Virus record (IMG/VR): IMGVR_UViG_3300030380_005539
Span: 1,056-55,485 of that record
DNA: 54,430 bases
Source: a virus
Direction: 5' to 3' (one strand)
The position numbers and the translations under genes are program-made. Below the pieces are notes generated by a model. That model did not search any database. It was not told the origin of the DNA and saw only the letters and a program-made list of their open reading frames with translations. Shown in pieces: positions 13,724 through 22,345 of the stretch (positions are counted from its first letter, which is position 1; every line of letters begins with the position of its first letter).

Positions 13724-15397
13724 ATGAAATCACTTAATGAAGAACAAAAAAGAATGAGAGAACTTATGGGTTTTACCTATGAGGATAATTCCCATAATAT
13801 ATTATCTGAAGAGTTTATAAATAAATCTTTAAACGAACAGAAAAAAACTAAAGGTGGTGGATTTAGTTTAGGTAAATCAGATATAAATATATTTGGTAGA
13901 ACTGGTGGACACGTAGACTTTAATTGGGAAATAGATCCATTAAAAGTTAATATTGACTGGGATAAAGAGGCAGGAGTAGCTTTAGAAAGTGAAGATGATT
14001 TATTAAATAAAATGAATCAAGAGTTAGGTAAGAAAGAAGGTTATGGTAATTTAACTGCAGATCAAAAAAGAAAAGTGGCGATAGGGTTCTTCAACGGAAT
14101 TAAAAAAATAGTTAAGGATAATTTAAAAGGTGTTGTTGATAAGAAACAACGAAGAAACTTTAAAAAATTCTTTAAGAAATCTAATAGGTGGGAATTTGAT
14201 ATTGTTGATGTTAAATTAGAGGGGTGTAAAAGTGCAGCCGCTTGTAGGAAAGAAAAACTTTCACTATTAGATGAGATTAAACTTCAATATACTCAATACG
14301 AGGCACCGGATATACCTAAGAATGATGGTGCACAAATAGCATCAAATACAAAACAACAATTAGATTCCATAATAGATAACAATACTTCTTTAGATGCAGT
14401 AATCAAATCAAAACCATCTCAGATAATCGATCAAAATCCACTTATTACAAGTAATAATTTAATGCCATTTAAAATAGACGATATACCAACAGAGGACGCT
14501 GGTGATTTAGAAGTTGTATTTGCATATCAAAAACAAAAAATTAAATATAAGAAAATAAGTGATGATAAACAAAGTGTTATCACAATAGATTTAGACGATC
14601 TAACTACTGGAAAGTTACCAATTGATTTTGCTGCTATGAAACACGAAATTAAAAGTGGAGATGCACAAAAGGTAAGACAAGCAATAATTGATGTCATTCG
14701 TAAAGTACCAGTAACATTACCTGAAAGTAGTAAAAGTGAAAACAAAAATACAACTATTGGTGAGATAGTTGACTTAGGTAATGGTTTTGTTAACATATCA
14801 ACAATTAACTTAATTGGTGCAGCTAGTAATGCATGGGGTGGTAAATTAGAAGCAACTCATGATATTAGTGGTAATAAATTACCTGGTGGTAGATCAGTTA
14901 ATGATATTTTTAAGGATCCTAAAAGTAAGGAAGGTGATAAATTAAACATTGAATTAGGTAGAAAAAGATTAAATTCTATGAGAAATTTAATTGTCCCTTT
15001 TATACAAAAAACCTCATGGTTAAAACCAAGTAAACAAACTAGAATAGTTCCAGAACTAAAAATAATTGATACGGGTGGTGTACCTAATAGAAAAGGACAA
15101 TACACTGAAGTTATATTAGATGGTACTCTACAAATACAAGAAACCAAATTCCAAAGAGGGACAGGTTCATTAACCGGTAAATTTGGAGGACAAAAAATAA
15201 TCTTAGATTTTAAAGGTAAACCTAAAAGAGATTTCGATATTAATATTGGTGGTGGAATGAGATTTAATAAAACATCAAGTCCTTCTAAAAATTCAAGATA
15301 CTTTAAGAAAAAACTATTTGGTAAAGGTTTAAAACAAAGAACTACCAAACACGGTATGAAAAAAAGGTGGTTTGATGGTAGTAGATTCGGAACTTAA
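13724..15397 (+). CDS. Tagged large protein with possible OmpA-like end
   Basis: A 557-residue protein. The tag is the longer class: EEQKRMRELMGF, then HNILSEE and SLNEQKK with two Leu-x-Glu sites. The region near residues 345-430 (NISTINLIGAASNAWGGKL, then HDISGNKLPGG and LGRKRLNSMRNLIVPF) recalls the OmpA-C order of a beta strand, a Gly/Ala/Ser turn and a later Arg-containing helix, but the match is weak. The C-terminus (RTTKHGMKKRWFDG) is repeated upstream at 13631. Together with the gene at 16213 it may be a pair of related envelope-directed cargo proteins. Function unproven. Confidence 0.75.
   Translation: MKSLNEEQKRMRELMGFTYEDNSHNILSEEFINKSLNEQKKTKGGGFSLGKSDINIFGRTGGHVDFNWEIDPLKVNIDWDKEAGVALESEDDLLNKMNQELGKKEGYGNLTADQKRKVAIGFFNGIKKIVKDNLKGVVDKKQRRNFKKFFKKSNRWEFDIVDVKLEGCKSAAACRKEKLSLLDEIKLQYTQYEAPDIPKNDGAQIASNTKQQLDSIIDNNTSLDAVIKSKPSQIIDQNPLITSNNLMPFKIDDIPTEDAGDLEVVFAYQKQKIKYKKISDDKQSVITIDLDDLTTGKLPIDFAAMKHEIKSGDAQKVRQAIIDVIRKVPVTLPESSKSENKNTTIGEIVDLGNGFVNISTINLIGAASNAWGGKLEATHDISGNKLPGGRSVNDIFKDPKSKEGDKLNIELGRKRLNSMRNLIVPFIQKTSWLKPSKQTRIVPELKIIDTGGVPNRKGQYTEVILDGTLQIQETKFQRGTGSLTGKFGGQKIILDFKGKPKRDFDINIGGGMRFNKTSSPSKNSRYFKKKLFGKGLKQRTTKHGMKKRWFDGSRFGT
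15339..15380 (+). repeat. 42-bp direct repeat, copy 2
   Basis: The intact coding copy at the 3' end of the gene at 13724; see 13631-13672. Confidence 0.85.
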
Positions 15398-16122
15398 TTT
15401 CTCCAATTAGGTTCTACATACCTATTCATAGTGTATACAACACAAACCATAGATGTTCCCCTATAAAGAATAGATATACCCACAAACACATTATTATGTA
15501 TATGTAATGCGGTTTTATGTGGTGGAGAATTTAAAAACCCAATTAATATTTTTTCTGATATATCTGAGTGTGAAACCCCATAATGATAATCAGTAATTAA
15601 TCCTACGTTATTAACGTGTAAAATTTCTCCATTAAAATGTAGGGAACTACCATCCGACTGAACCTCCTCAAAACCCATTTTGTCTCTATAATATCTATAT
15701 CTATCATAATCATCTTCTATAATGGTATCATTACCAACATATTTAAACCCTATTGCTTCATAAGACTCACTGTGTGTAACTAAAAAAGTTTTATCGGGAT
15801 TATCACTATTAACCATTTGAGTTAGATATGTGGTATGGTGTTTAGCACAACTATCTAATACTGGAAGTCTTTGTAAAGTGATATTTTTATGTTTAGGAAA
15901 AACACTATCTAAATAGTTTTCTAAATGTACTATAAAATAATACTCTAAACTATCTTTATCATATTGAATCTTAGATACGTCATATTCAAACTCATCCAAA
16001 TCGAATAATAGGGAAGAATTAAAACTATCTTCCCACTCATCCAAATCTTGTTCAATGGTATCATTCTGAGAATAACTACTTAAACTTACTAATACTAATA
16101 ATAATGTGATTAACTTTTTCAT
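15394..16122 (-). CDS. Secreted CAP (SCP/PR-1) domain protein
   Basis: I start at the ATG at 16122, because the upstream ATG lies inside the promoter. The 242-residue product has a signal peptide (MKKLITLLLVLVSLSSYSQ) with no lipobox Cys. The mature part carries CAP-fold signatures: LDSCAKHHTTYLTQMVN, FLVTHSESYEAIGF, and near the end EKILIGFLNSPPHKTAL and VFVGISILYRG. CAP proteins are secreted and bind lipids or act on envelope or other proteins. A host-type promoter suggests early export to the periplasm or surface, where it might block superinfection. The tail overlaps the preceding plus-strand gene by four bases. Confidence 0.8.
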   Translation of the reverse strand: MKKLITLLLVLVSLSSYSQNDTIEQDLDEWEDSFNSSLLFDLDEFEYDVSKIQYDKDSLEYYFIVHLENYLDSVFPKHKNITLQRLPVLDSCAKHHTTYLTQMVNSDNPDKTFLVTHSESYEAIGFKYVGNDTIIEDDYDRYRYYRDKMGFEEVQSDGSSLHFNGEILHVNNVGLITDYHYGVSHSDISEKILIGFLNSPPHKTALHIHNNVFVGISILYRGTSMVCVVYTMNRYVEPNWRN

Positions 16123-16136
16123 AATTGTTTGATTTA
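16095..16136 (-). repeat. 42-bp leader and signal-peptide repeat, copy 1
   Basis: Identical to 18200-18241. It spans the 5' leader and the first nine or so codons of the CAP gene; the second copy does the same for the DUF2927-like gene. Confidence 0.85.
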
Positions 16137-16138
16137 TA

Positions 16139-16170
16139 CAAATATAAGGCAAATATTTTAAATAACCAAA
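16139..16170 (-). promoter_or_regulatory. Host-type promoter TTTG-N20-TATATTTG
   Basis: On the minus strand TTTG (16170-16167) and TATATTTG (16146-16139) are 20 bases apart, 16 bases before the ATG at 16122. Confidence 0.75.
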
Positions 16171-16197
16171 TATATGTCAATCTTTATTTATTTATGG

Positions 16198-16205
16198 ATA
16201 TTTAT
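16198..16205 (+). promoter_or_regulatory. Candidate late promoter, ATATTTAT
   Basis: GATATTTATAATATATATG puts the element seven bases before the chosen ATG at 16213. Confidence 0.55.
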
Positions 16206-16212
16206 AATATAT

Positions 16213-17541
16213 ATGAAAAGAAAAACACTTCACGAAGAAATAGAAAGAATAAAAGATTTATTTGTTTTTGAGCAAGGTCAACTTCCCAAAGACTTATTAA
16301 CTGAAGCGGAGAGTGCACCTTTCGATAAACCAATCGTAACAGATGTAACATTAAAAGAAAATAATTCAGGAACAATTCGTATGTTTGGTGCTTTTCCTGT
16401 TAATATGACTAAAAATAGTGTTGCAAGTGAATTTGTTAAAATCATTATGCAAAAATTAAAAGAGGCAAAACCAAAACAATATGAAAACCCTAATTTCACT
16501 ATACGTATAAATAAAATGTGGGTTCAAGGGGGTGCAAGTAATTATTATCAGACATCTAACGGTAAGTGTGAAATAGTTAAACCCCAAATAGCTTTCCAAA
16601 CTAGTGACTGGAAAAAACAATCCAAACCAGTTATAGATAAAAATATAGATTATTGTGGAAATGAAGAAGCAGATAAAAAATTAGCCAATGATAGAGCAGT
16701 TAATTTTGTTAAATATGTTCAGAAACAATTTCCTAAGTTAAGTGATGGGAATATTACAGTTAAACTAGATCCAGACTACCCTAAAATAAGAAGTTATATT
16801 GTAGATACTGGTGGGAAATTAGACTCAAAGAGAGACAAAAAGAAATATCCTGTCCCTGGACAATTTGTTAGAGCAGTAATTAATTTTATTACTACCAGAA
16901 AAAATATTGACATAGATGAGGGTGGTGGTGGAACACCAGAAGACGTTATGAAATGTTTACAAAATGCGGAATTTCTCATAGGATACAATGGTAAGGGTGG
17001 ACATAGTTGTGATTTTGCATTATTTAATGTATATGCTAACAATGTAAAATTAGGTGTTGCAAATCTTAATAATGGATCATTTGACACTGGAGAAAAAAAG
17101 GCTCACACTAATACTGAAGGTAAAAAAATTACTGATTTTACTGAAAGTAGATATAGGACAGATAATAAATATGGTGGTATAAGATATTGTAAATTTAAAT
17201 TAGATAAAAAACAGATTCAGTCTATTGCATCTAAAAGTAAAGAAGGTAAAGTCACTATTTCAATAGAAGGATTCAAAAGTAATTGGTACGCAGAAAAAGG
17301 AATATATGGGCATGAGGCACTTAAATGTGGTGCTGGACCAGGACAAAACTGTAGTAAAAAACCTATAGAAACACATGCTGATACACCGACAGTTGTAGTA
17401 AGATTGTTAGGTAGGGTACAATATAGTGGTAAACCACAAGTAAAAATGGAAAGAGGTTCAATAAAAACCGATGTCTACACTTTTAAACCATGTGACATTT
17501 TTATAGAAGAAAAGAAGAAAAGAGAACAGGCAAAAAAATAA
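16213..17541 (+). CDS. Tagged large protein, possible OmpA-like domain
   Basis: I start at 16213 since the in-frame ATG at 16174 precedes the promoter element. The 442-residue product has the longer tag class (EEIERIKDLFVFEQ, then PKDLLTEAES) with Leu-Thr-Glu-Ala, the same four residues as in the capsid protein. A domain at about residues 40-220 has IRINKMWVQGGASNYYQ and later ANDRAVNFVKYVQKQF, loosely OmpA-C-like. The C-terminal half has five or more cysteines and repeated beta strands (YCKFKLDKKQIQSIAS, VTISIEGFKSNWYAEK). Function unknown; internal virion protein by tag. Confidence 0.75.
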   Translation: MKRKTLHEEIERIKDLFVFEQGQLPKDLLTEAESAPFDKPIVTDVTLKENNSGTIRMFGAFPVNMTKNSVASEFVKIIMQKLKEAKPKQYENPNFTIRINKMWVQGGASNYYQTSNGKCEIVKPQIAFQTSDWKKQSKPVIDKNIDYCGNEEADKKLANDRAVNFVKYVQKQFPKLSDGNITVKLDPDYPKIRSYIVDTGGKLDSKRDKKKYPVPGQFVRAVINFITTRKNIDIDEGGGGTPEDVMKCLQNAEFLIGYNGKGGHSCDFALFNVYANNVKLGVANLNNGSFDTGEKKAHTNTEGKKITDFTESRYRTDNKYGGIRYCKFKLDKKQIQSIASKSKEGKVTISIEGFKSNWYAEKGIYGHEALKCGAGPGQNCSKKPIETHADTPTVVVRLLGRVQYSGKPQVKMERGSIKTDVYTFKPCDIFIEEKKKREQAKK

Positions 17542-17594
17542 AAATTTAAAAAATTAATATAGATAATAAAATAATAATTTTTTTCATTTTTTTC

Positions 17595-18227
17595 TTAGTT
17601 TTGATTAAAAACATTATAATGGAATTTAATAATTTCCCTATCAATTTCAGAGTATTCTGTAACCTCAGTCCAACTCTGCTGGAAAATACTGTCATCGTAT
17701 TTATATGAGTCATTAGGGAATCCCAAAGACTGTGTTAGTTCTTCTCTAAGTATATGTTTTGATGTTATGACATCATTTTTTAACCTAGTAGTATTAAGGA
17801 ATACTTGTGATTCCATTACATAGTTATCCCACCCTCTAACACAAAAATATCCTACATTATATTGTAAACGGTTCTTTAGTTTTTTTCTTTTCTCTGAAGT
17901 TACACCTCTATAATCTATATAATCTAAAGGTGAACCTAAGAAAATCACTAAGTTAGCCTCACCCTCATCGTCTATTATAACAACTCTAACAGTATTTATT
18001 AAATCATTTAATTCCTTAACGATACGGTTTAATTCATCATTTAATTCCTTACTAATTTCTCCTTTTACATAAATTTTTATATCATTATGAAATTTTTTGG
18101 GTGTAGTCTTACCTCCCCATTCAGTATTAGATACTATTTCTTCATAATATTCTTCTATCTCTTTTTTAGTTTGGGTATAGCTTGTGAAATTTACGATGAC
18201 TAATAATAATGTGATTAACTTTTTCAT
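17595..18227 (-). CDS. Secreted DUF2927-like protein
   Basis: A 210-residue protein with a signal peptide (MKKLITLLLVIVNFTSYTQ) almost the same as in the CAP protein. The end reads HILREELTQSLGFPNDSYKY followed by DSIFQQSWTEVTEYSEIDRE, which fits the DUF2927 pattern (RHELTQALGLxNDS), a predicted secreted metallopeptidase-like family; here the first His is replaced by Glu-Glu, so activity is doubtful. A host-type promoter suggests early export. It may act on the envelope together with the CAP protein. Family call is by eye. Confidence 0.7.
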   Translation of the reverse strand: MKKLITLLLVIVNFTSYTQTKKEIEEYYEEIVSNTEWGGKTTPKKFHNDIKIYVKGEISKELNDELNRIVKELNDLINTVRVVIIDDEGEANLVIFLGSPLDYIDYRGVTSEKRKKLKNRLQYNVGYFCVRGWDNYVMESQVFLNTTRLKNDVITSKHILREELTQSLGFPNDSYKYDDSIFQQSWTEVTEYSEIDREIIKFHYNVFNQN

Positions 18228-18241
18228 AATTGTTTGATTTA
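18200..18241 (-). repeat. 42-bp leader and signal-peptide repeat, copy 2
   Basis: Identical to 16095-16136; one extra A follows before the shared TACAAATATA of the promoter. Confidence 0.85.
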
Positions 18242-18244
18242 ATA

Positions 18245-18276
18245 CAAATATATAAAAAATAAATTAATCTGCCAAA
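18245..18276 (-). promoter_or_regulatory. Host-type promoter TTTG-N20-TATATTTG
   Basis: On the minus strand TTTG (18276-18273) and TATATTTG (18252-18245) are 20 bases apart, 17 bases before the ATG at 18227. Confidence 0.75.
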
Positions 18277-18286
18277 TAAAATAGTA

Positions 18287-20752
18287 TTAAACTACCTTAA
18301 CTTCTATTTTTTCTTTAACTTTACTATAAGAAATACTAATAGTTTGTCCTTCTTTAATATTATCTTTTAAAATTTCTTCAGATATTGGATCTTCTACATA
18401 TTTTTGTATTGCCCTATTAAGTGGTCTAGCACCGTATTCCTCATCGTATCCAGTTTCACATAAGAATTTTTTTGCAGATTTAAGAATTTTTAAATTAAAA
18501 CCTAATTCCTCGATCCTACCAACGATCTTTACAATTTCTAATTCCACTATTTGCGCAATCTCATCTTCTTTTAATGGGTTAAATATAACAACGTCATCTA
18601 ATCTATTTAAAAATTCTGGTGGAAAGTGTTTCTTTAACTCTTTATTTAAAATCTGTGCTCTATACGCTTCTTTATTATCAGATAAAGATTTAGTACTAAA
18701 TCCTACACCTGTTCCAAAATCTTGTAGTTTTTTAATACCTACATTGGATGTCATAATAACCATACAGTTTTTAAAGTTTACTTTTCTACCTAAACTATCA
18801 GTTAACTGTCCATCATCTAATAATTGTAATAACATATTATATACGTCTTTATGTGCTTTCTCAATTTCATCAAATAAAATAATAGAGTATGGTTTTCTTC
18901 TTACTTTTTCAGTTAGTTGTCCACCTTCTTCATGTCCTACATATCCCGGAGGTGCACCCACCATTCGTGAAACTGCGTGTTTTTCCTGATATTCTGACAT
19001 ATCCACTCTTATCAATGAATCCTCATCTCCGAACATATATTTAGCCAATCTTTTTGCTAAATGAGTTTTTCCTGTTCCTGTTGGGCCTAAGAACATAAAT
19101 GAACCAATAGGTTTTTTAGGGTTTCGTATCCCTACCCTATTTCTTCTTAAGGATTTAGCAATTTTAACCACTGCATCATCCTGACCTATTACAGAACCTT
19201 TCATTACTTTTTCCATACCTAATAATCTCTTCCCTTCATCATTAGATAATCTCTTCAATGGAATTCCAGTCATAGATGCAACTACCTCACTTACATCTTC
19301 AGGGTTAATAATTGTTCTTTTCTTATCTAAATTATTTCTCCAAACATCTTTTTCTACTTCTAATTTTTCAGTAACTTGTCTTTCTTTATCTCTAAGTTTT
19401 GCGGCTTCTTCGTATTTTTGGCTTCTTACAACTCTATTTTTTTCTTCTTTAATTTCTACAATTTCTTGTTCTAAATCATTAATTACTTTGGGTGGTTTTG
19501 CGTTAACTTGTGATCTAGCACCTACTTCATCTAATATATCTATTGCTTTGTCTGGAAATTCTCTATCAGTTACGTATCTATCTGCTAATTTTACACATTG
19601 TATAACAGTATCTTCTAAATAAGTAACCTTATGATATTTCTCATATGAACCTTTAATTTTTTCTAATATCTCAATAGTTTCCTCTATTGATGGTGGTTCA
19701 ATTACTACTTGTTGGAATCTTCTGGTTAGTGCCCCATCTTTTTCAATATGTTCCCTAAACTCATCTAATGTGGTTGCCCCAATAATTTGTAAATCTCCTC
19801 TAGATAATGCTGGTTTCATTACGTTAGCTGCGTCCATTGATCCCGTAGCGTTACCCGCACCTACTAATGTATGTAATTCATCTATAAACAAAATGATGTC
19901 ATCTGTGTCCATCAACTCATCTACTACACCTTTAATTCTTTCCTCAAACTGACCCCTATATTTTGTACCAGCAACTAATGAGGTTAAATCTAAAGAAACT
20001 ATTCTTTTATCTAATAATGTACGTGGAGCATCTCCTTCATTAATTTTTAATGCTAACCCTTCAATAACAGTAGTTTTTCCCACACCAGGATCACCAATTA
20101 AGACTGGGTTATTTTTTTTCTTTCTAGAAAGTATTTGTGCAACTCTTTGTATTACCTCATCTCTCCCAATTACAGGATCTATTTTTCCTTCCGATGCCCT
20201 TTTAGTTACATCTATAGAAAAATTATCTAGAATAGGTGTACCACTATTTTTATTCTTTTTTCTTGTTGGTTTATTAAATATGTCTTCTTGTTCACCATCT
20301 GCCGGTTCAAAACTATCTTGAATTATATATTTTTTAACTGTTTTATCATATTTTTTATAATCTACACCCATTTTTTTTAAAATTTTACTTATATTATTTT
20401 TTTCTTTTAATATTGATAACATAATATGTGATGTACCTAAATAAGGTTCTTTAAGTTTATCACATTCTATCTCTGCCTCTTTTATTAGTTTTTTAGTATA
20501 TTGAGACATTGGTATTAATGACGTTGTTATTTTATCACTTTCTTTTTCTTTTAATACTTCTTTCTCTAATTTTTTATGTAGATCATCAACATCTATACCT
20601 AATTCCACTAAATATTTTATTGCGTCATTATCATAATCATTAATCATCGCAATGGTAATATGTTCAATAGATATCTCATGTTGGTTATATAACCTAGCCT
20701 CTTCAATAGATTTATTTATGATTTTTTTAACTTTAGGTTGTACTTTTCTCAT
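18287..20752 (-). CDS. clpC: ClpC-type AAA+ unfoldase
   Basis: I start at the ATG at 20752 (MRKVQPKVKKIINKS), giving 821 residues, close to full-length ClpC; frames opening further upstream run through the promoter region. Domains in order: Clp N-domain (1-145), D1 ATPase with GDPGVGKT near 220 and IILFIDELHTLVGAGNA, a UVR-like middle (SQKYEEAAKLRDKE), and D2 with GPTGTGKT near 555 and ILFDEIEKAHKDVYNMLL. The D2 loop GTGVGFSTKS carries GVGF, the ClpP-docking position as in Bacteroidetes ClpC. It would unfold proteins for host ClpP or alone. An ATATTTAT element 19 bases upstream suggests late expression. No ClpP is in the window. Confidence 0.95.
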   Translation of the reverse strand: MRKVQPKVKKIINKSIEEARLYNQHEISIEHITIAMINDYDNDAIKYLVELGIDVDDLHKKLEKEVLKEKESDKITTSLIPMSQYTKKLIKEAEIECDKLKEPYLGTSHIMLSILKEKNNISKILKKMGVDYKKYDKTVKKYIIQDSFEPADGEQEDIFNKPTRKKNKNSGTPILDNFSIDVTKRASEGKIDPVIGRDEVIQRVAQILSRKKKNNPVLIGDPGVGKTTVIEGLALKINEGDAPRTLLDKRIVSLDLTSLVAGTKYRGQFEERIKGVVDELMDTDDIILFIDELHTLVGAGNATGSMDAANVMKPALSRGDLQIIGATTLDEFREHIEKDGALTRRFQQVVIEPPSIEETIEILEKIKGSYEKYHKVTYLEDTVIQCVKLADRYVTDREFPDKAIDILDEVGARSQVNAKPPKVINDLEQEIVEIKEEKNRVVRSQKYEEAAKLRDKERQVTEKLEVEKDVWRNNLDKKRTIINPEDVSEVVASMTGIPLKRLSNDEGKRLLGMEKVMKGSVIGQDDAVVKIAKSLRRNRVGIRNPKKPIGSFMFLGPTGTGKTHLAKRLAKYMFGDEDSLIRVDMSEYQEKHAVSRMVGAPPGYVGHEEGGQLTEKVRRKPYSIILFDEIEKAHKDVYNMLLQLLDDGQLTDSLGRKVNFKNCMVIMTSNVGIKKLQDFGTGVGFSTKSLSDNKEAYRAQILNKELKKHFPPEFLNRLDDVVIFNPLKEDEIAQIVELEIVKIVGRIEELGFNLKILKSAKKFLCETGYDEEYGARPLNRAIQKYVEDPISEEILKDNIKEGQTISISYSKVKEKIEVKVV

Positions 20753-20758
20753 AATTGG

Positions 20759-20790
20759 TTTGTCTTTATTAATAAATATCATTATATTTG
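20759..20790 (+). promoter_or_regulatory. Host-type promoter TTTG-N20-TATATTTG
   Basis: TTTG (20759-20762) and TATATTTG (20783-20790) are 20 bases apart, 22 bases before the methyltransferase ATG at 20813. The minus-strand ATATTTAT of clpC lies between the two boxes. Confidence 0.75.
20772..20779 (-). promoter_or_regulatory. Candidate late promoter of clpC, ATATTTAT
   Basis: On the minus strand GATATTTATTAATAAAG, 19 bases before the ATG at 20752, inside the spacer of the divergent host-type promoter. Firing of one should interfere with the other. Confidence 0.55.
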
Positions 20791-20812
20791 TGTTAAATAT
20801 AAAAATTAAAAT

Positions 20813-21736
20813 ATGAAAAGTCAATATAAACTCCACTTAGGTGACACAAAAAAAATTGTAAAAGAGATGATTAAAAATGGTGATATGGTAGATACTATTT
20901 TTACATCACCACCATATTTCTCAATGAGGAAAAATTATAGTGGTAATGACGATGGAAAAATTGGTGCAATACATGTTGACGATTACGCAGATTGGTTTTT
21001 AGAATTTACCGATTTGTTTTTAAAAGTGTTGAAACCTAATGGTAGTTTTTTCTTAAATATTAATGATAAAATAGATAAGGGAGTAGTACATCCAGTAATT
21101 GACGAATTAAAGTATAAAATGAGAAAACAAGGTTGGTATATGGTTGCAAAACCATACATATGGTTTAAAAAAAATGCGATACCAACAAATTGTAAATATA
21201 GAGCAATAGATAGATATGAGTATGTTTTTCATTTTTCTAACTCTAATAAACCTAAATTTATTGCAGATAATTGTAGGACGGAACATTCAGAAGTAACTAA
21301 AAAAAGATTTAAAAAACCAGTCACCACAATTAATTCTAGAGATGGTGTTTATAATTCAGAAATGAGAGAACTAAATGAAAAAGGTTCTTTACCTCATAAT
21401 GTAGTAATTGCAGCATCGGAAACTAATCCAGGTATTCTACATCCCGCACCTTTCAGTGTTGATTTGGCAGAATGGTTTATTAAAATTGGTAGTGACGTTG
21501 GTGATACAATATTAGATCCTTTTGCCGGATCTTCAACTACTGGTGTAGCATCACTAAAACACAAAAGAAATTTTGTAGGTATTGATTTGGTAGAATTTAA
21601 TATCAATTTTGGTAGAAAAAGAATGAACTATTTTTTAGAAACAGGTGAATGTTATATACCTAAAAGTAAATTAGAGGAATTGGGTATTGATGTTAACTAC
21701 TATAAAGTTAAGGGAAAACATATAAATAATCCTTAG
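20813..21736 (+). CDS. Orphan DNA methyltransferase (N4-cytosine or N6-adenine)
   Basis: A 307-residue protein with FTSPPYFSMRKNYSG at 30-44 (catalytic motif IV, TSPPY) and DTILDPFAGSSTTGVA near 232-247 (AdoMet-binding motif I), followed by NFVGIDL. The order IV before I marks the beta class; TSPPY is most often seen in N4-cytosine enzymes but also in N6-adenine ones. No endonuclease gene sits next to it, so it is likely a protective or regulatory enzyme. The host-type promoter suggests early expression, before phage DNA accumulates. Confidence 0.92.
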   Translation: MKSQYKLHLGDTKKIVKEMIKNGDMVDTIFTSPPYFSMRKNYSGNDDGKIGAIHVDDYADWFLEFTDLFLKVLKPNGSFFLNINDKIDKGVVHPVIDELKYKMRKQGWYMVAKPYIWFKKNAIPTNCKYRAIDRYEYVFHFSNSNKPKFIADNCRTEHSEVTKKRFKKPVTTINSRDGVYNSEMRELNEKGSLPHNVVIAASETNPGILHPAPFSVDLAEWFIKIGSDVGDTILDPFAGSSTTGVASLKHKRNFVGIDLVEFNINFGRKRMNYFLETGECYIPKSKLEELGIDVNYYKVKGKHINNP

Positions 21737-21777
21737 TGACAAATTGTCATAAAAATTCTATTGGCATTAGTTTTGTT
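21737..21777 (+). promoter_or_regulatory. Possible sigma-54-type promoter with upstream palindrome
   Basis: TGACAA-A-TTGTCA (21737-21749) is a perfect inverted repeat. Twelve bases later comes TTGGCAT-N5-TTGTT (21761-21777). GG and G are spaced as in -24/-12 elements (TGGCAC-N5-TTGC), with two mismatches. It precedes only hsp20 and is unlike the other two promoter classes here. The assignment is tentative. Confidence 0.45.
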
Positions 21778-21818
21778 TATGGTGTGATATAAAATAATAA
21801 TAAAAAAAATAAAAAATT

Positions 21819-22283
21819 ATGTACAATAGAAATTTAAATGATTTATTAAGAGAGTTTATGAATGAAGATTTATTTAGTAGTTCATTTACAGAATTCAGAT
21901 TACCTAAATTAAGGTATAACAACGATGTAAATAAAAGAGAGTATTCTGAAAATACACCATCAACAAACGTTTATGAAGATGAATGGTCATATAGATATGA
22001 ATTAGCTACACCAGGATTCACTAAAAAAGATTTAACTATTACCTTAAAAGAATCTAATTTAGAAATTAAAGGGGAAAGAAAAATAGAGAATAAAAAAGAA
22101 AAAGGTGAATATATCTCTAAAGAATATCACACCACAAAGTTTTTTAGATCTTTTAATCTACCAGAAAATGTTGTACTAGATGAGGTACACGCAAAAGTAG
22201 AGAATGGTATTACTATATTATTTTTACCAAAAGTAACTAAGACAAAAGTAAATAAAGGTACTAGAACAATAGAGATATCTTAA
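21819..22283 (+). CDS. hsp20: Small heat-shock protein (Hsp20)
   Basis: A 154-residue alpha-crystallin protein: NVYEDEWSYRYELATPGFTK opens the domain, LTITLKESNLEIKGER gives the central strands, and VENGITILFLPK closes it with the usual GxTxxLP-like motif. Full length for the family. sHsps hold unfolding proteins; T4-like cyanophages also carry them, where a role in scaffold or tail folding has been proposed. Neighbours are clpC and KTSC genes, so this is a protein-quality-control cluster. The upstream region suggests stress-type regulation. It ends at the terminator at 22307. Confidence 0.95.
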   Translation: MYNRNLNDLLREFMNEDLFSSSFTEFRLPKLRYNNDVNKREYSENTPSTNVYEDEWSYRYELATPGFTKKDLTITLKESNLEIKGERKIENKKEKGEYISKEYHTTKFFRSFNLPENVVLDEVHAKVENGITILFLPKVTKTKVNKGTRTIEIS

Positions 22284-22306
22284 TTTAACAACATACTTAC
22301 TCAATT

Positions 22307-22342
22307 AAAAAAACCATAATAATTAAATTATGGTTTTTTTTT
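22307..22342. terminator. Terminator, likely both directions
   Basis: AAAAAAACCATAAT (22307-22320) pairs with ATTATGGTTTTTTT (22327-22340) over six bases, with T on one side and A on the other. Confidence 0.9.
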
Positions 22343-22345
22343 ATG

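Noticed and set aside
16123-16152. Upstream start of the CAP gene giving MPYICINQTI
   Set aside because: These codons are the promoter -7 box and leader; the true start gives a clean signal peptide. The same holds for 2255 against 2288.
20753-20836. N-terminal extension of clpC (MEFILTFHILIFIF)
   Set aside because: It would run through both promoters and the methyltransferase start; ClpC family proteins begin near the chosen Met.
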